The notes below the pieces were generated by a model. It was not told the DNA's origin. It was given only the letters and a program-made list of their open reading frames with translations, and made no database searches. Shown here one piece after another: positions 31,748 through 40,693 of a stretch of DNA of 64,000 nucleotides. Source of the DNA: an uncultured Prevotella sp. (GTDB taxonomy: Bacteria > Bacteroidota > Bacteroidia > Bacteroidales > Bacteroidaceae); assembly GCA_946548065.1 (NCBI GenBank), contig CAMNPM010000002.1, positions 1 through 64,000 on the forward strand, read 5' to 3'. A program made the position numbers and the translations under genes. Positions within the stretch are counted from its first letter, which is position 1, and each line of letters starts with the position of its first letter.

Positions 31748-32782
31748 ATGAAAAAATTATTCCTTTCTATGATTGCTATGGCCGCCTCAGTGGTGGGCTA
31801 TGCACAAGTGACAGACGCTGTGACCGCCACGCTGCAGGCTGGCGAGACCACCACCGTGTACTATGGCTACGATGCCTTCAAGGATGCCATCGCGGCAGCA
31901 CCCACAGACGTTGTAGGCATCATCACCCTGTCGCCAGGAGCCTTCAACAATCCTGGCAATATCTCTAAGAGTGTGAAAATCTATGGTGCTGGATTCCAGG
32001 ACGATACGGCCAACAATATCAGTGCCACCAGCGTGACGGGCGACTTGAACATCGTCAGCACCACTGAGGTGTCGCCCGTCGTTCGTATCGAGGGTGTCAA
32101 ATTCGTTAGCAATTGTGTGTTGAAGGGCTCTCAAACCATTACAGGAACGGAAATCGTGAAATGTGGCTTTGGGACGTTTTATAATTCGGTCGCAACGGAC
32201 AATACAATTATCCGACAGTCTTACTTCAGTGGTAATATTGATGGAGAAAGCAGGCTTGCTACACATTTTCTGGTTTCAAATTGTTATTTTAATAGAATTG
32301 GTTGGTTTAGTGCTGGTAGTGACGTCGCTGTACACCATTGTATCTTAAAAGAGGGTTATTATGGACATGGCCCTTATTTCTATTATGGAAATATCATAAA
32401 TAATGACGGTTCATATTCTATCGATGCTGGTGCCACCTGTCAATATAATGTGAGTTCAACTTGGAAGTTGAGTAATGGTGGTAATAATGTCTTAATAGGA
32501 AACTATGACAAATCTCAGTGGACAAATTTCAAGACGCTGTTTGCTGATGGTCAGGATAACCTGAATTACCTGGATGACTCTGGCAATCCCCGTACCTGGA
32601 CGTTGGCTGCTCCCTCAACCTATGTTGACCAAGAGGGTACGCCGTGCGGTGTGACCGGCGGCAACTTCCCCTGGAATCCCACGCCTGCTACCCCTCGCAT
32701 CACCAGCACCACGGTGGATGCCAAGACGGTGCCTGGCACACTGAAGGTAAGCATCACGGCCGTAGCTGGAAGTGCAGACTAA
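31748..32782 (+). CDS. Secreted hypothetical protein (possible beta-helix), composition mosaic
   Basis: Signal peptide MKKLFLSMIAMAASVVGYAQ; repeat-like Asn/Gly-rich body; AT-rich central part. Confidence 0.6.
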   Translation: MKKLFLSMIAMAASVVGYAQVTDAVTATLQAGETTTVYYGYDAFKDAIAAAPTDVVGIITLSPGAFNNPGNISKSVKIYGAGFQDDTANNISATSVTGDLNIVSTTEVSPVVRIEGVKFVSNCVLKGSQTITGTEIVKCGFGTFYNSVATDNTIIRQSYFSGNIDGESRLATHFLVSNCYFNRIGWFSAGSDVAVHHCILKEGYYGHGPYFYYGNIINNDGSYSIDAGATCQYNVSSTWKLSNGGNNVLIGNYDKSQWTNFKTLFADGQDNLNYLDDSGNPRTWTLAAPSTYVDQEGTPCGVTGGNFPWNPTPATPRITSTTVDAKTVPGTLKVSITAVAGSAD

Positions 32783-32804
32783 TCACCCTAAACAGAGACA
32801 GACA

Positions 32805-35800
32805 ATGAACAGAACCAGATATTTAGGACTGTCTTTGCTGGCTTTGCTCTGTTACATGACGGCTGTGGCGCAGACACCACCCACCGTCACGAAGTGTGAG
32901 TACTGGATAGACCAGCAATTTGGCAGTCGTACAACAGCAGAGATGACGGGCACCACCTGGAACTCGTCCATCGACATATCGGGGCTCAGCATAGGACTGC
33001 ATAGCATCGCCTTCCGCGTTGTCGACAGTAACAACTTGTACAGTTCTGTGCAGGTGAGGAACTTCCTGAAGGTGTCAGGCACAAGCTCTGGCGGTGCCTC
33101 ACTGAAGACCTATGAGTACTGGATAGACCAGGACTTCGCCCACAAGAAGAGCGGTACGGTACCCTCAGGCGGCGTTGTCAACATCGACGAGGACATCTCT
33201 GGCCTGAGCAACGGCCTGCACAGCATTGCCCTGCGCGTGATTGACGCAGACGATGTGGTGAGCAGTGTCGTGGTGAGGAACTTCCTGAAGGTGTCAGGCA
33301 CAAGCTCTGGCGGTGCCTCACTGAAGACCTATGAGTACTGGATAGACCAGGACTTCGCCCACAAGAAGAGCGGTACGGTACCCTCAGGCGGCGTTGTCAA
33401 CATCGACGAGGACATCTCTGGCCTGAGCAACGGCCTGCACAGCATTGCCCTGCGCGTGATTGACGCAGACGATGTGGTGAGCAGTGTCGTGGTGAAGAAC
33501 TTCCTGAAGGTGGCAGGCGCAGCCGGAGGCAGTGCGCTGCAGACCTACGAGTACTGGATAGACCAGGACTTCGCCCACAAGATGGGTGGCGAGGTACCCA
33601 CTGGCGGTGTCATCAATATCGACGAAGACATCTCTGGCCTGAGCAACGGCCTGCACAGCATCGCCCTGCGCGTGATTGACGCGAGCGGCGCGGTGAGCGG
33701 CGTGGTGGTGAAGAACTTCCTGAAGGTGGAGTCTGCAGGAGGAGGCAACGCCCTGCAGACTTATGAGTACTGGATAGACGAGGCCTTCGCTGAGCGACAG
33801 AGTGCTGCTGTGCCTGATGGCGGAGTGGTAGACCTCAACCTCGACATCTCAGCCCTGAGCAACGGTATACACTCGTTTAACTACCTGGTGCGCGACAAGG
33901 CAGGACTGGCCTCTGCCCCCATCACCAAGCACTTCCTGGTGAAGAAACTGGAGGGTGGCGACAAGCTCGTGGGCATCGACTACTGGATCAACGGAGGCAC
34001 ACGCCAGCGCATCGCCATCGACCCGGCAGCAGCCAACATCGACAGAGACGACGTGGTGATACCGCTCGACGGACTGACACCCAGCAGCATCGCTGCCGAC
34101 TATACCTTCGACGTGACGACGAAGAAGGTGGTGACCAAGGAGGACATCACCGTAGGACTGCAGGTGTTCAACGATGCTGAGGTAGGCTCTGAGGCTGTGG
34201 AGAAGACTATCGAGGACTTTGCCTTCACCGTAGACCCGCAGCTGGTGGCGCTCACCAACGAGGCTACGTCGACAAAGGCAGCTCCCAAGGGCGGAGTTGT
34301 GCAGGGCTTCAGCTATGCGGGAGCCGTAGGCGACTCGCTGCACTGGGAGGTGACAGGCTCCGACGCGAAGCTTGACTTCAAGGACGCTGCGGGCAATGCC
34401 ATCACGCCCGTGGCGAAGACCATTGGCGACAAGACGGTGCTCGTGATGAAGCTGCCTACTACGGAGGTCTACCTGCTGGCCTATGGTGCCACCGCTGACG
34501 ATGACCTGACGGTGAAGGTGGCGCAGCCCATAGACATCACCGTCAATGCAGCCACACGCGAGTATGGCGATGCCAACCCGGCATTCAGCTACACCAGTAC
34601 GGGAGCGGCCCTGCTGGGCGAGGTAGCCTACGTGACTACGGCCAATGCCAGCTCGCCAGCAGGCAACTATGCGGTAGACATAGACGCGACAGCCATCACC
34701 AACTCGTGGGTCACCCTGCATAGCGGTACGCTGACCGTCACCAAGGCCAAGCTGACCGTTGGCGTGACGGATGTCACCATCACGCAGGGCGAGGCGCTGC
34801 CCGTCTTCACGCTGACCTATAGCGGATTCAAGAACGGCGAGGACGAGACGGTGCTGACCACCCAGCCCACCGTGACCACCGATGCCACCAGCAGCTCGCC
34901 AGCAGGCGACTACGTGCTGACCCCAGGCGGTGGCGAGGCTGCCAACTACGACTTTGAGTACACCAACGGCAAGCTGACCATCAAGGCTGCCGAGCCCGTG
35001 ACACCTCCGACACCCGTGACGCAGGACATCAGCAAGGGAGGCACGGTGGCACAGATAGCCGACGTGCCGTATAGCGGCGAGGAGCTGAGGCCTGCCGTAG
35101 AGGTGAGGTATGGCGGCAAGCTGCTGACGGAGGGCATAGACTACTTCCTGTCGTACAGCGACAACGTGGACGTAGGAACGGCAACAGTCTTCATCTCAGG
35201 CATGGGTGACTACAGTGGTGACGTGCGCACCACGTTCACCATCGTGCTGCCCGTCAACGAGGAGACGTTCCCCGACGGCAACCTTCGCAGCTATATAGAG
35301 AACCAGGGCAGCGGTGCCGACGACATACTGACGCCCAGCGAACTGGCCGACATCACCCACCTCTACCTGATGGGTATGGGCATCAGCAACCTGTCGAGCA
35401 TCCGCTTCTTTGGTAAGCTGGAGTACCTGAACTGCCGCAACAACCAGCTGACGGTCCTCGACCTGTCGGGCAACCCGCTGCTGACGGAACTGCACATCGA
35501 GAACAACGCCATCCGGGGCGACGCGATGACTGCCCTCGTGGCCAGTCTGCCTAAGGTGAAGAGTGGCATCCTGAAAGCCCTCGACCTGTCGCAGCCCGGC
35601 TCTGTGGGAGCAGCCCTCCGGGCACCTGCCGACAATACGGTGGTGGAGGCGAACGAGATGACGCAGGAGCAGGTGGCTGCCGCCCGGGCGAAGGGCTGGA
35701 CGGTGCAGGCCCTGCTGTCGGACGGCACCTGGACCGACTACGAAGGCAGCAACGTTGTGGGCATCGACGTGCTGGGCATGGGCGACGACGCTAATGCCAA

Positions 35801-35903
35801 GTGGTACACCCTCGACGGACGTCCGCTGCCCGCCAAGCCCACCCAGAAGGGTGTCTACATCCGCAACGGACGCAAGGTGGTCGTGAGTAAAGTACAAAAA
35901 TAA
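32805..35903 (+). CDS. Large secreted multi-domain protein: YEYWID repeats, MBG-like domains, LRR-like segment, WYTLDGR-type C-terminus
   Basis: Signal peptide; tandem about 72-73-aa repeats; MBG-type REYGDANPAFSYT; LRR LEYLNCRNNQLTVLDLSGNPLLTELHIENN; C-terminal WYTLDGRPLPAKPTQKGVYIRNGRKVVV. Confidence 0.85.
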   Translation: MNRTRYLGLSLLALLCYMTAVAQTPPTVTKCEYWIDQQFGSRTTAEMTGTTWNSSIDISGLSIGLHSIAFRVVDSNNLYSSVQVRNFLKVSGTSSGGASLKTYEYWIDQDFAHKKSGTVPSGGVVNIDEDISGLSNGLHSIALRVIDADDVVSSVVVRNFLKVSGTSSGGASLKTYEYWIDQDFAHKKSGTVPSGGVVNIDEDISGLSNGLHSIALRVIDADDVVSSVVVKNFLKVAGAAGGSALQTYEYWIDQDFAHKMGGEVPTGGVINIDEDISGLSNGLHSIALRVIDASGAVSGVVVKNFLKVESAGGGNALQTYEYWIDEAFAERQSAAVPDGGVVDLNLDISALSNGIHSFNYLVRDKAGLASAPITKHFLVKKLEGGDKLVGIDYWINGGTRQRIAIDPAAANIDRDDVVIPLDGLTPSSIAADYTFDVTTKKVVTKEDITVGLQVFNDAEVGSEAVEKTIEDFAFTVDPQLVALTNEATSTKAAPKGGVVQGFSYAGAVGDSLHWEVTGSDAKLDFKDAAGNAITPVAKTIGDKTVLVMKLPTTEVYLLAYGATADDDLTVKVAQPIDITVNAATREYGDANPAFSYTSTGAALLGEVAYVTTANASSPAGNYAVDIDATAITNSWVTLHSGTLTVTKAKLTVGVTDVTITQGEALPVFTLTYSGFKNGEDETVLTTQPTVTTDATSSSPAGDYVLTPGGGEAANYDFEYTNGKLTIKAAEPVTPPTPVTQDISKGGTVAQIADVPYSGEELRPAVEVRYGGKLLTEGIDYFLSYSDNVDVGTATVFISGMGDYSGDVRTTFTIVLPVNEETFPDGNLRSYIENQGSGADDILTPSELADITHLYLMGMGISNLSSIRFFGKLEYLNCRNNQLTVLDLSGNPLLTELHIENNAIRGDAMTALVASLPKVKSGILKALDLSQPGSVGAALRAPADNTVVEANEMTQEQVAAARAKGWTVQALLSDGTWTDYEGSNVVGIDVLGMGDDANAKWYTLDGRPLPAKPTQKGVYIRNGRKVVVSKVQK
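32893..33957 (+). repeat. Intragenic tandem repeats (about 216-219 bp), two central copies apparently identical
   Basis: 33053-33271 and 33272-33490 read identical; diverged copies on both sides. Confidence 0.9.
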
Positions 35904-35916
35904 CGTGAAAAAGCGG

Positions 35917-35946
35917 CCTGACTCTTGGTCAGGTCGTTTTTTTTTC
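35917..35946 (+). terminator. Terminator after the large secreted protein gene
   Basis: CCTGAC...GTCAGG stem followed by a long T-tract. Confidence 0.7.
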
Positions 35947-35947
35947 G

Positions 35948-35955
35948 TACCTTTG
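35948..35955 (+). promoter_or_regulatory. -7 box TACCTTTG upstream of the PEP/pyruvate-binding protein
   Basis: TAnnTTTG directly after the terminator T-tract. Confidence 0.55.
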
Positions 35956-35964
35956 TAGGGTCTA

Positions 35965-38900
35965 ATGATGTATGAACCGATGAGCGTGACGAATACCAAT
36001 ATACCACAGGAGTTTAACAACTTCTTCCTGAAAGACGTTTCGTTTGTAAACCTGATGACGAAGCGCATCTGCAACATCCTGATAGTGGCCAATCCCTACG
36101 ATGCCTTTATGCTGGAGGACGACGGACGTATTGACGAGAAGCTGTTCGACGAGTATATGGAGCTGGGACTGCGCTATCCGCCTACGTTCACCCAGGTGTC
36201 AACAACGGAAGAGGCCAGCCGCGTGCTGGAGACCACCGACATCGACCTGGTGATCTGCATGCCTGGCAATGCCGACAACGACGCCTTCGCCGTAGCGCGC
36301 GACGTGAAGATGATGGCTCCCCACGTGCCGTGTGTGGTGCTGACTCCCTTCTCGCACGGCATCACCAAGCGCATAGAGCACGAGGACATGACCATCTTCG
36401 ACTACGTGTTCTGCTGGCTGGGCAACACCAACCTCATCCTGAGCATCATCAAGCTCATAGAAGACCAGATGAACATCGAGCACGACATCAAGGAGGCGGG
36501 TGTGCAGATGATTATGCTGGTGGAAGACAATATCAGGTTCTACTCCTCCGTGCTGCCCAACCTGTATAACTACATCCTGGCGCAGTCGAAGAACTTCTCC
36601 ACCGAGGCGCTGAACCCCCATGCTGCCGCACAGCGCAAGCGCGGACGACCCAAGGTGGTGCTGGCCACTACCTACGAGGAGGCCATGCACTGGTATGAGA
36701 TGTATCACGACAACGTGCTGGGCGTCATCTCCGACACGCGATTCCCCATGAAGGGTGTCAACGGGCGGCTGGCCCACGTGGAGGAGGGCGACCCAGAGGC
36801 CGGACTGAAGCTGCTGCGCGAAATCAGACGCAGGGACGAGTACGTGCCGCTCATCCTGCAGAGCTCGGAGATTGTGAACAAGGAGAAGGCCGAGAAGGAG
36901 GGCTTCCGCTTCATCGACAAGAACTCGAAGAAGATGAACGTCGACCTGCGGAAGCTGATAGAGGAGCACATGGGCTTTGGCGACTTCGTGTTCCGCGACC
37001 CGAAGACCAAGGAGGAGGTGCTGCGCGTGAGCTCACTGAAGGAGCTACAGGACAACATCTTCAAGGTGCCTAACGACTCGATGCTCTACCACATCTCGCG
37101 CAACCACATGAGCCGCTGGCTCTGCGCAAGGGCCATCTTCCCCGTGTCGGCATTCCTGAAGAACGTCACCTGGCACAAGCTGCAGGACGTGGATGCCCAC
37201 CGGCAGATTATCTTCGACGCCATTGTGCAGTACCGCCGGATGAAGAACATCGGTGTGGTGGCTGTCTTCGACCGTCTGAAGTTCGACCGCTATGCCCACT
37301 TCGCCCGCATCGGCGACGGCTCGTTGGGAGGCAAGGGGCGCGGACTGGCCTTCCTGGACAACATCATCAAGCGACACCCGGAGCTGAACCACTTCGACAA
37401 CGCCACCGTGCAGATACCCAAGACGGTGGTGCTGTGTACCGACTTCTTCGACGAGTTCATGGACAAGAACAACCTGTGGGGCATTGCGCTGAGCGACGCC
37501 TCGGACGAGGAGATACTGCAGCACTTCCTGAAGGCACAGCTGCCCGATGCACTGATAGCCGACTTCTTTACCTTCTTCGATGCGGTGAAGAGCCCCATCG
37601 CGGTCAGAAGCTCGTCGCTGCTCGAAGACTCCCACTACCAGCCCTTCGCAGGCATCTACTCCACCTATATGATTCCCTACCTGGACGACAAGTACGAGAT
37701 GCTGCGCATGCTGGCCTGTGCCATCAAGGGTGTCTATGCCTCTGTGTACTACAAGGACTCGAAGGCCTATATGACGGCTACGTCGAACGTGATAGACCAG
37801 GAGAAAATGGCGGTGATACTGCAGGAGGTGGTGGGCAAACAGTATGGCGAGCGTTTCTATCCCACCTTCTCGGGGGTGCTGCGCTCGCTGAACTACTACC
37901 CCATAGGCGACGAGCTGGCGGAAGAGGGCATCGCCTCGCTGGCACTGGGACTGGGCAAGTATATCGTGGACGGTGGACAGACGCTGCGCGTGAGTCCCTA
38001 TCACCCCAAGCAGGTGCTGCAAACCTCTGAGCTGGATACGGCACTGAAAGAGACCCAGACCCGCTTCTACGCTCTGAACATGAGCCACGTGGGCGACGAC
38101 TTCAAGGTGGACGACGGCTTCAACATTCTGAACCTCAGGGTGAAGGAGGCCGACAAGGACGGAGCACTGAATGGCATCGCGTCGACCTACGACCCCAACG
38201 ACCAGATTATCCGCGACGGCATCTATGAGGGAGGACGCAAAGTAATCTCCTTCTCCGGGGTGCTGCAGCACGGCATCTTCCCGCTGCCAGAGATACTGCA
38301 GCTGTCGCAGAAATACGGGTCGGAGGAGATGCGTCGGCCCGTGGAGATTGAGTTTGCCTGCAACCTGCAAACCGCCCCTACGGGGGGAGGTGTGGAGGGG
38401 GCTTTCTACCTGCTGCAGATAAGGCCCATCGTCGACTCCAAGCAGGTGCTGGACGAAGACCTGGCTGCCATTCCCGACGAACAGTGCCTGCTGCGCTCGC
38501 ACAACTCGCTGGGACACGGCATCTCGGAGGATGTGGTGGACGTGGTGTATGTGAAGACCGACGACGACTTCACGGCAGCCAACAATCTCAAGATAGCTGA
38601 CGAGATAGAGCAGATCAACCGTCGGTTCCTGGCTGAGGACAAGAACTACGTGCTGATAGGTCCTGGACGATGGGGGTCGAGCGACTACTGGCTGGGCATA
38701 CCCGTCAAGTGGCCGCACATCTCGGCAGCGCGCGTCATCGTGGAGGCGGGCTTGAAGAACTACCACGTAGACCCCTCGCAGGGTACGCACTTCTTCCAGA
38801 ACCTGACCTCGTTTGGAGTGGGCTACTTCACCGTCAACACCTATACGGGCGACGGTGTGCTGCAGAAGGATATCCTCGACAGCATGCCGGCAGTGGAAGA

Positions 38901-38997
38901 AACGGAGTTCGTGCGCCACGTGCGCTTCGACAAACCCCTGAAGATCATGATGGACGGGAAAAAGCAGCACGGAGTAGTGTTGCTGCCGTCAGACTGA
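35965..38997 (+). CDS. Tandem receiver-like domains + pyruvate phosphate dikinase-type ATP-grasp domain protein
   Basis: Second REC-like domain with VEDN, ISD, QSS, DKNS; PPDK_N motifs GSLGGKGRGLAFL, IAVRSSSLLEDS, FLLQIRP-like YLLQIRP; no GGxTSHA swivelling-His motif seen. Confidence 0.8.
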   Translation: MMYEPMSVTNTNIPQEFNNFFLKDVSFVNLMTKRICNILIVANPYDAFMLEDDGRIDEKLFDEYMELGLRYPPTFTQVSTTEEASRVLETTDIDLVICMPGNADNDAFAVARDVKMMAPHVPCVVLTPFSHGITKRIEHEDMTIFDYVFCWLGNTNLILSIIKLIEDQMNIEHDIKEAGVQMIMLVEDNIRFYSSVLPNLYNYILAQSKNFSTEALNPHAAAQRKRGRPKVVLATTYEEAMHWYEMYHDNVLGVISDTRFPMKGVNGRLAHVEEGDPEAGLKLLREIRRRDEYVPLILQSSEIVNKEKAEKEGFRFIDKNSKKMNVDLRKLIEEHMGFGDFVFRDPKTKEEVLRVSSLKELQDNIFKVPNDSMLYHISRNHMSRWLCARAIFPVSAFLKNVTWHKLQDVDAHRQIIFDAIVQYRRMKNIGVVAVFDRLKFDRYAHFARIGDGSLGGKGRGLAFLDNIIKRHPELNHFDNATVQIPKTVVLCTDFFDEFMDKNNLWGIALSDASDEEILQHFLKAQLPDALIADFFTFFDAVKSPIAVRSSSLLEDSHYQPFAGIYSTYMIPYLDDKYEMLRMLACAIKGVYASVYYKDSKAYMTATSNVIDQEKMAVILQEVVGKQYGERFYPTFSGVLRSLNYYPIGDELAEEGIASLALGLGKYIVDGGQTLRVSPYHPKQVLQTSELDTALKETQTRFYALNMSHVGDDFKVDDGFNILNLRVKEADKDGALNGIASTYDPNDQIIRDGIYEGGRKVISFSGVLQHGIFPLPEILQLSQKYGSEEMRRPVEIEFACNLQTAPTGGGVEGAFYLLQIRPIVDSKQVLDEDLAAIPDEQCLLRSHNSLGHGISEDVVDVVYVKTDDDFTAANNLKIADEIEQINRRFLAEDKNYVLIGPGRWGSSDYWLGIPVKWPHISAARVIVEAGLKNYHVDPSQGTHFFQNLTSFGVGYFTVNTYTGDGVLQKDILDSMPAVEETEFVRHVRFDKPLKIMMDGKKQHGVVLLPSD
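38372..38404 (+). repeat. G-rich palindromic insertion-like segment inside the ORF (TAPTGGGVEGA)
   Basis: CCGCCCCTACGGGGGGAGGTGTGGAGGGGGCTT interrupts the conserved ...FYLLQIRP region. Confidence 0.4.
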
Positions 38998-39019
38998 ATA
39001 GCATTGAGAATAGATTAAT

Positions 39020-40687
39020 ATGAAACTAAAGAGAATGAACCATTTAAACTGCAGACTGATACTTGTTGCGGCAGCTGTCGCGACAGTAGGACTGCTGGCA
39101 TCGTGCAAGGGCGGCTGGCGACAGTTGCTCGGCAACCAAGAGTCGGTGGTCGTGAGTCCGCTGGCCAAAGAGCTGGGATACAGCAAGGAGCGGCCCCTGG
39201 TGATGGGCATGAACACCAGCTATGCGCCGCTGCAGTATGTAGACGACAAAGGACAGCCCTGCGGATACGACATGGAGTTTACCCGGCGGCTGATGCAGCG
39301 GCTGGGCATACCCTACACCTTCTCGCCCAACCACTGGGACAAGATGTCGCCTGGCATCCTGTCGGGCAAGTACGACCTGGGACTGCTGGTGTACTCGTCG
39401 TACCGCAAGGAACTGACCAACTACTCGAATGCCGTTTTCAGGCTCTACTACCAGATAGTGTACAGGAAGTCGGAATACAAGATGTTCGACTTCCGCAACC
39501 TGAAAGGCAAGAAGATAGCCTATATGAAGTCGCGTCCCGTAGGCCTGATGCTGAAGGATGCCGAGGCCGACGACTATGCCATCACCGACTTGGACAGTGC
39601 TATCGTAGACCTCTCGAAGGGGAAGTATGACGGTGTGATATGCTACCGCTTCCAGGCCAACTACTATATCGAACTGAACGGGCTGGGACGGAAGCTGCAG
39701 GCTGACGAGCTGTCGCTGCAGCCGCGCGAATACTGCTACGCCAGTCATAACAAGAAGCTCATCGACATCATTAATGCTGAGTTGAGGAACATGGAAAGCG
39801 AGGGGATTGTAGACGAGATTTACGGGCGCGATGTGGTGTCCAACTTCGACGCTATCCGCATTCCCGACTGGGTGTGGGCGTTGCTGGTGCTGCTGATCTT
39901 CGTATTCCTCATCGTCTTCAGCATCAACCGCTACCTGCTGAGCCGCAGACTGCTTATAGCCAACGCAAGGGCGGAAGAGTCGACGCGCATGAAGAGCAAC
40001 TTTATCAAGCAGATATCGCACGAGATACGGACACCGCTGAACATTCTGAGCGGCTACACGCAGGTGCTGGCATCGCCATCGGCCCAGCTGACGAACGAGG
40101 AGAAGCAGGAGATTTCTGCCCAGGTGATGGAGAGCACGGAGCGCATCACAGGACTGGTGAACAAGATGCTGGAGCTGTCGGATGTGAGCAGTCAGGTGGT
40201 GATAGTACGCAACGATGAGCTGTCGGCACGTGAGATTGCTCAGCGGGCCGTGGAGGACTCGGGCATTGCGGAAGCCAACCACCTGGAGTTTGAGATGCTG
40301 GCGGGAGAAGGGGCCGATGCAGTATTCAAGACCCACCGCCGTACTGCCATCCGCATCCTGGAGCTGTTGCTGGACAACGCGATGAAGTTTACGCGCAGGG
40401 CTGAGTCGTACCACCAGGCGTTGCAGGAGAACAAGAAAGAACGGGTGACGCTGAGCGTGAGCCGGACGGGCGACAAGGCGCGTTTCGTGGTGGAGGATAC
40501 GGGAATCGGTGTGCCTGCAAAGGATGCTGAGCGCATCTTCGACGAGTTCGTACAGCTGGACGAGTATTACGACGGTACGGGCATCGGACTGACGGTGGCC
40601 CGCAGTCTGGCGCGCCGACTGGGTGGCGACGTGGTGCTGGACACTACCTATGAGGGCGGTGCCAGATTCGTCATGACGCTGGCGTAA
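39020..40687 (+). CDS. Solute-binding (SBP_bac_3-like) membrane sensor histidine kinase
   Basis: Periplasmic MGMNTSYAPLQYVDDKGQPCGYDMEF domain, TM WALLVLLIFVFLIVF, H-box KQISHEIRTPLNIL, HATPase DTGIGVP/GIGLTVARSLARRLGG; no receiver domain. Confidence 0.88.
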   Translation: MKLKRMNHLNCRLILVAAAVATVGLLASCKGGWRQLLGNQESVVVSPLAKELGYSKERPLVMGMNTSYAPLQYVDDKGQPCGYDMEFTRRLMQRLGIPYTFSPNHWDKMSPGILSGKYDLGLLVYSSYRKELTNYSNAVFRLYYQIVYRKSEYKMFDFRNLKGKKIAYMKSRPVGLMLKDAEADDYAITDLDSAIVDLSKGKYDGVICYRFQANYYIELNGLGRKLQADELSLQPREYCYASHNKKLIDIINAELRNMESEGIVDEIYGRDVVSNFDAIRIPDWVWALLVLLIFVFLIVFSINRYLLSRRLLIANARAEESTRMKSNFIKQISHEIRTPLNILSGYTQVLASPSAQLTNEEKQEISAQVMESTERITGLVNKMLELSDVSSQVVIVRNDELSAREIAQRAVEDSGIAEANHLEFEMLAGEGADAVFKTHRRTAIRILELLLDNAMKFTRRAESYHQALQENKKERVTLSVSRTGDKARFVVEDTGIGVPAKDAERIFDEFVQLDEYYDGTGIGLTVARSLARRLGGDVVLDTTYEGGARFVMTLA

Positions 40688-40693
40688 GACTTA

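Noticed and set aside
37045-38970. 641-aa minus-strand ORF antisense to the PEP/pyruvate-binding gene, and similar long antisense ORFs (39044-40414, 16949-18025, 33849-34721, 35196-36092)
   Set aside because: The sense strand encodes well-recognised protein motifs. The antisense frames have no recognisable domains and are expected from codon bias in GC-rich genes.
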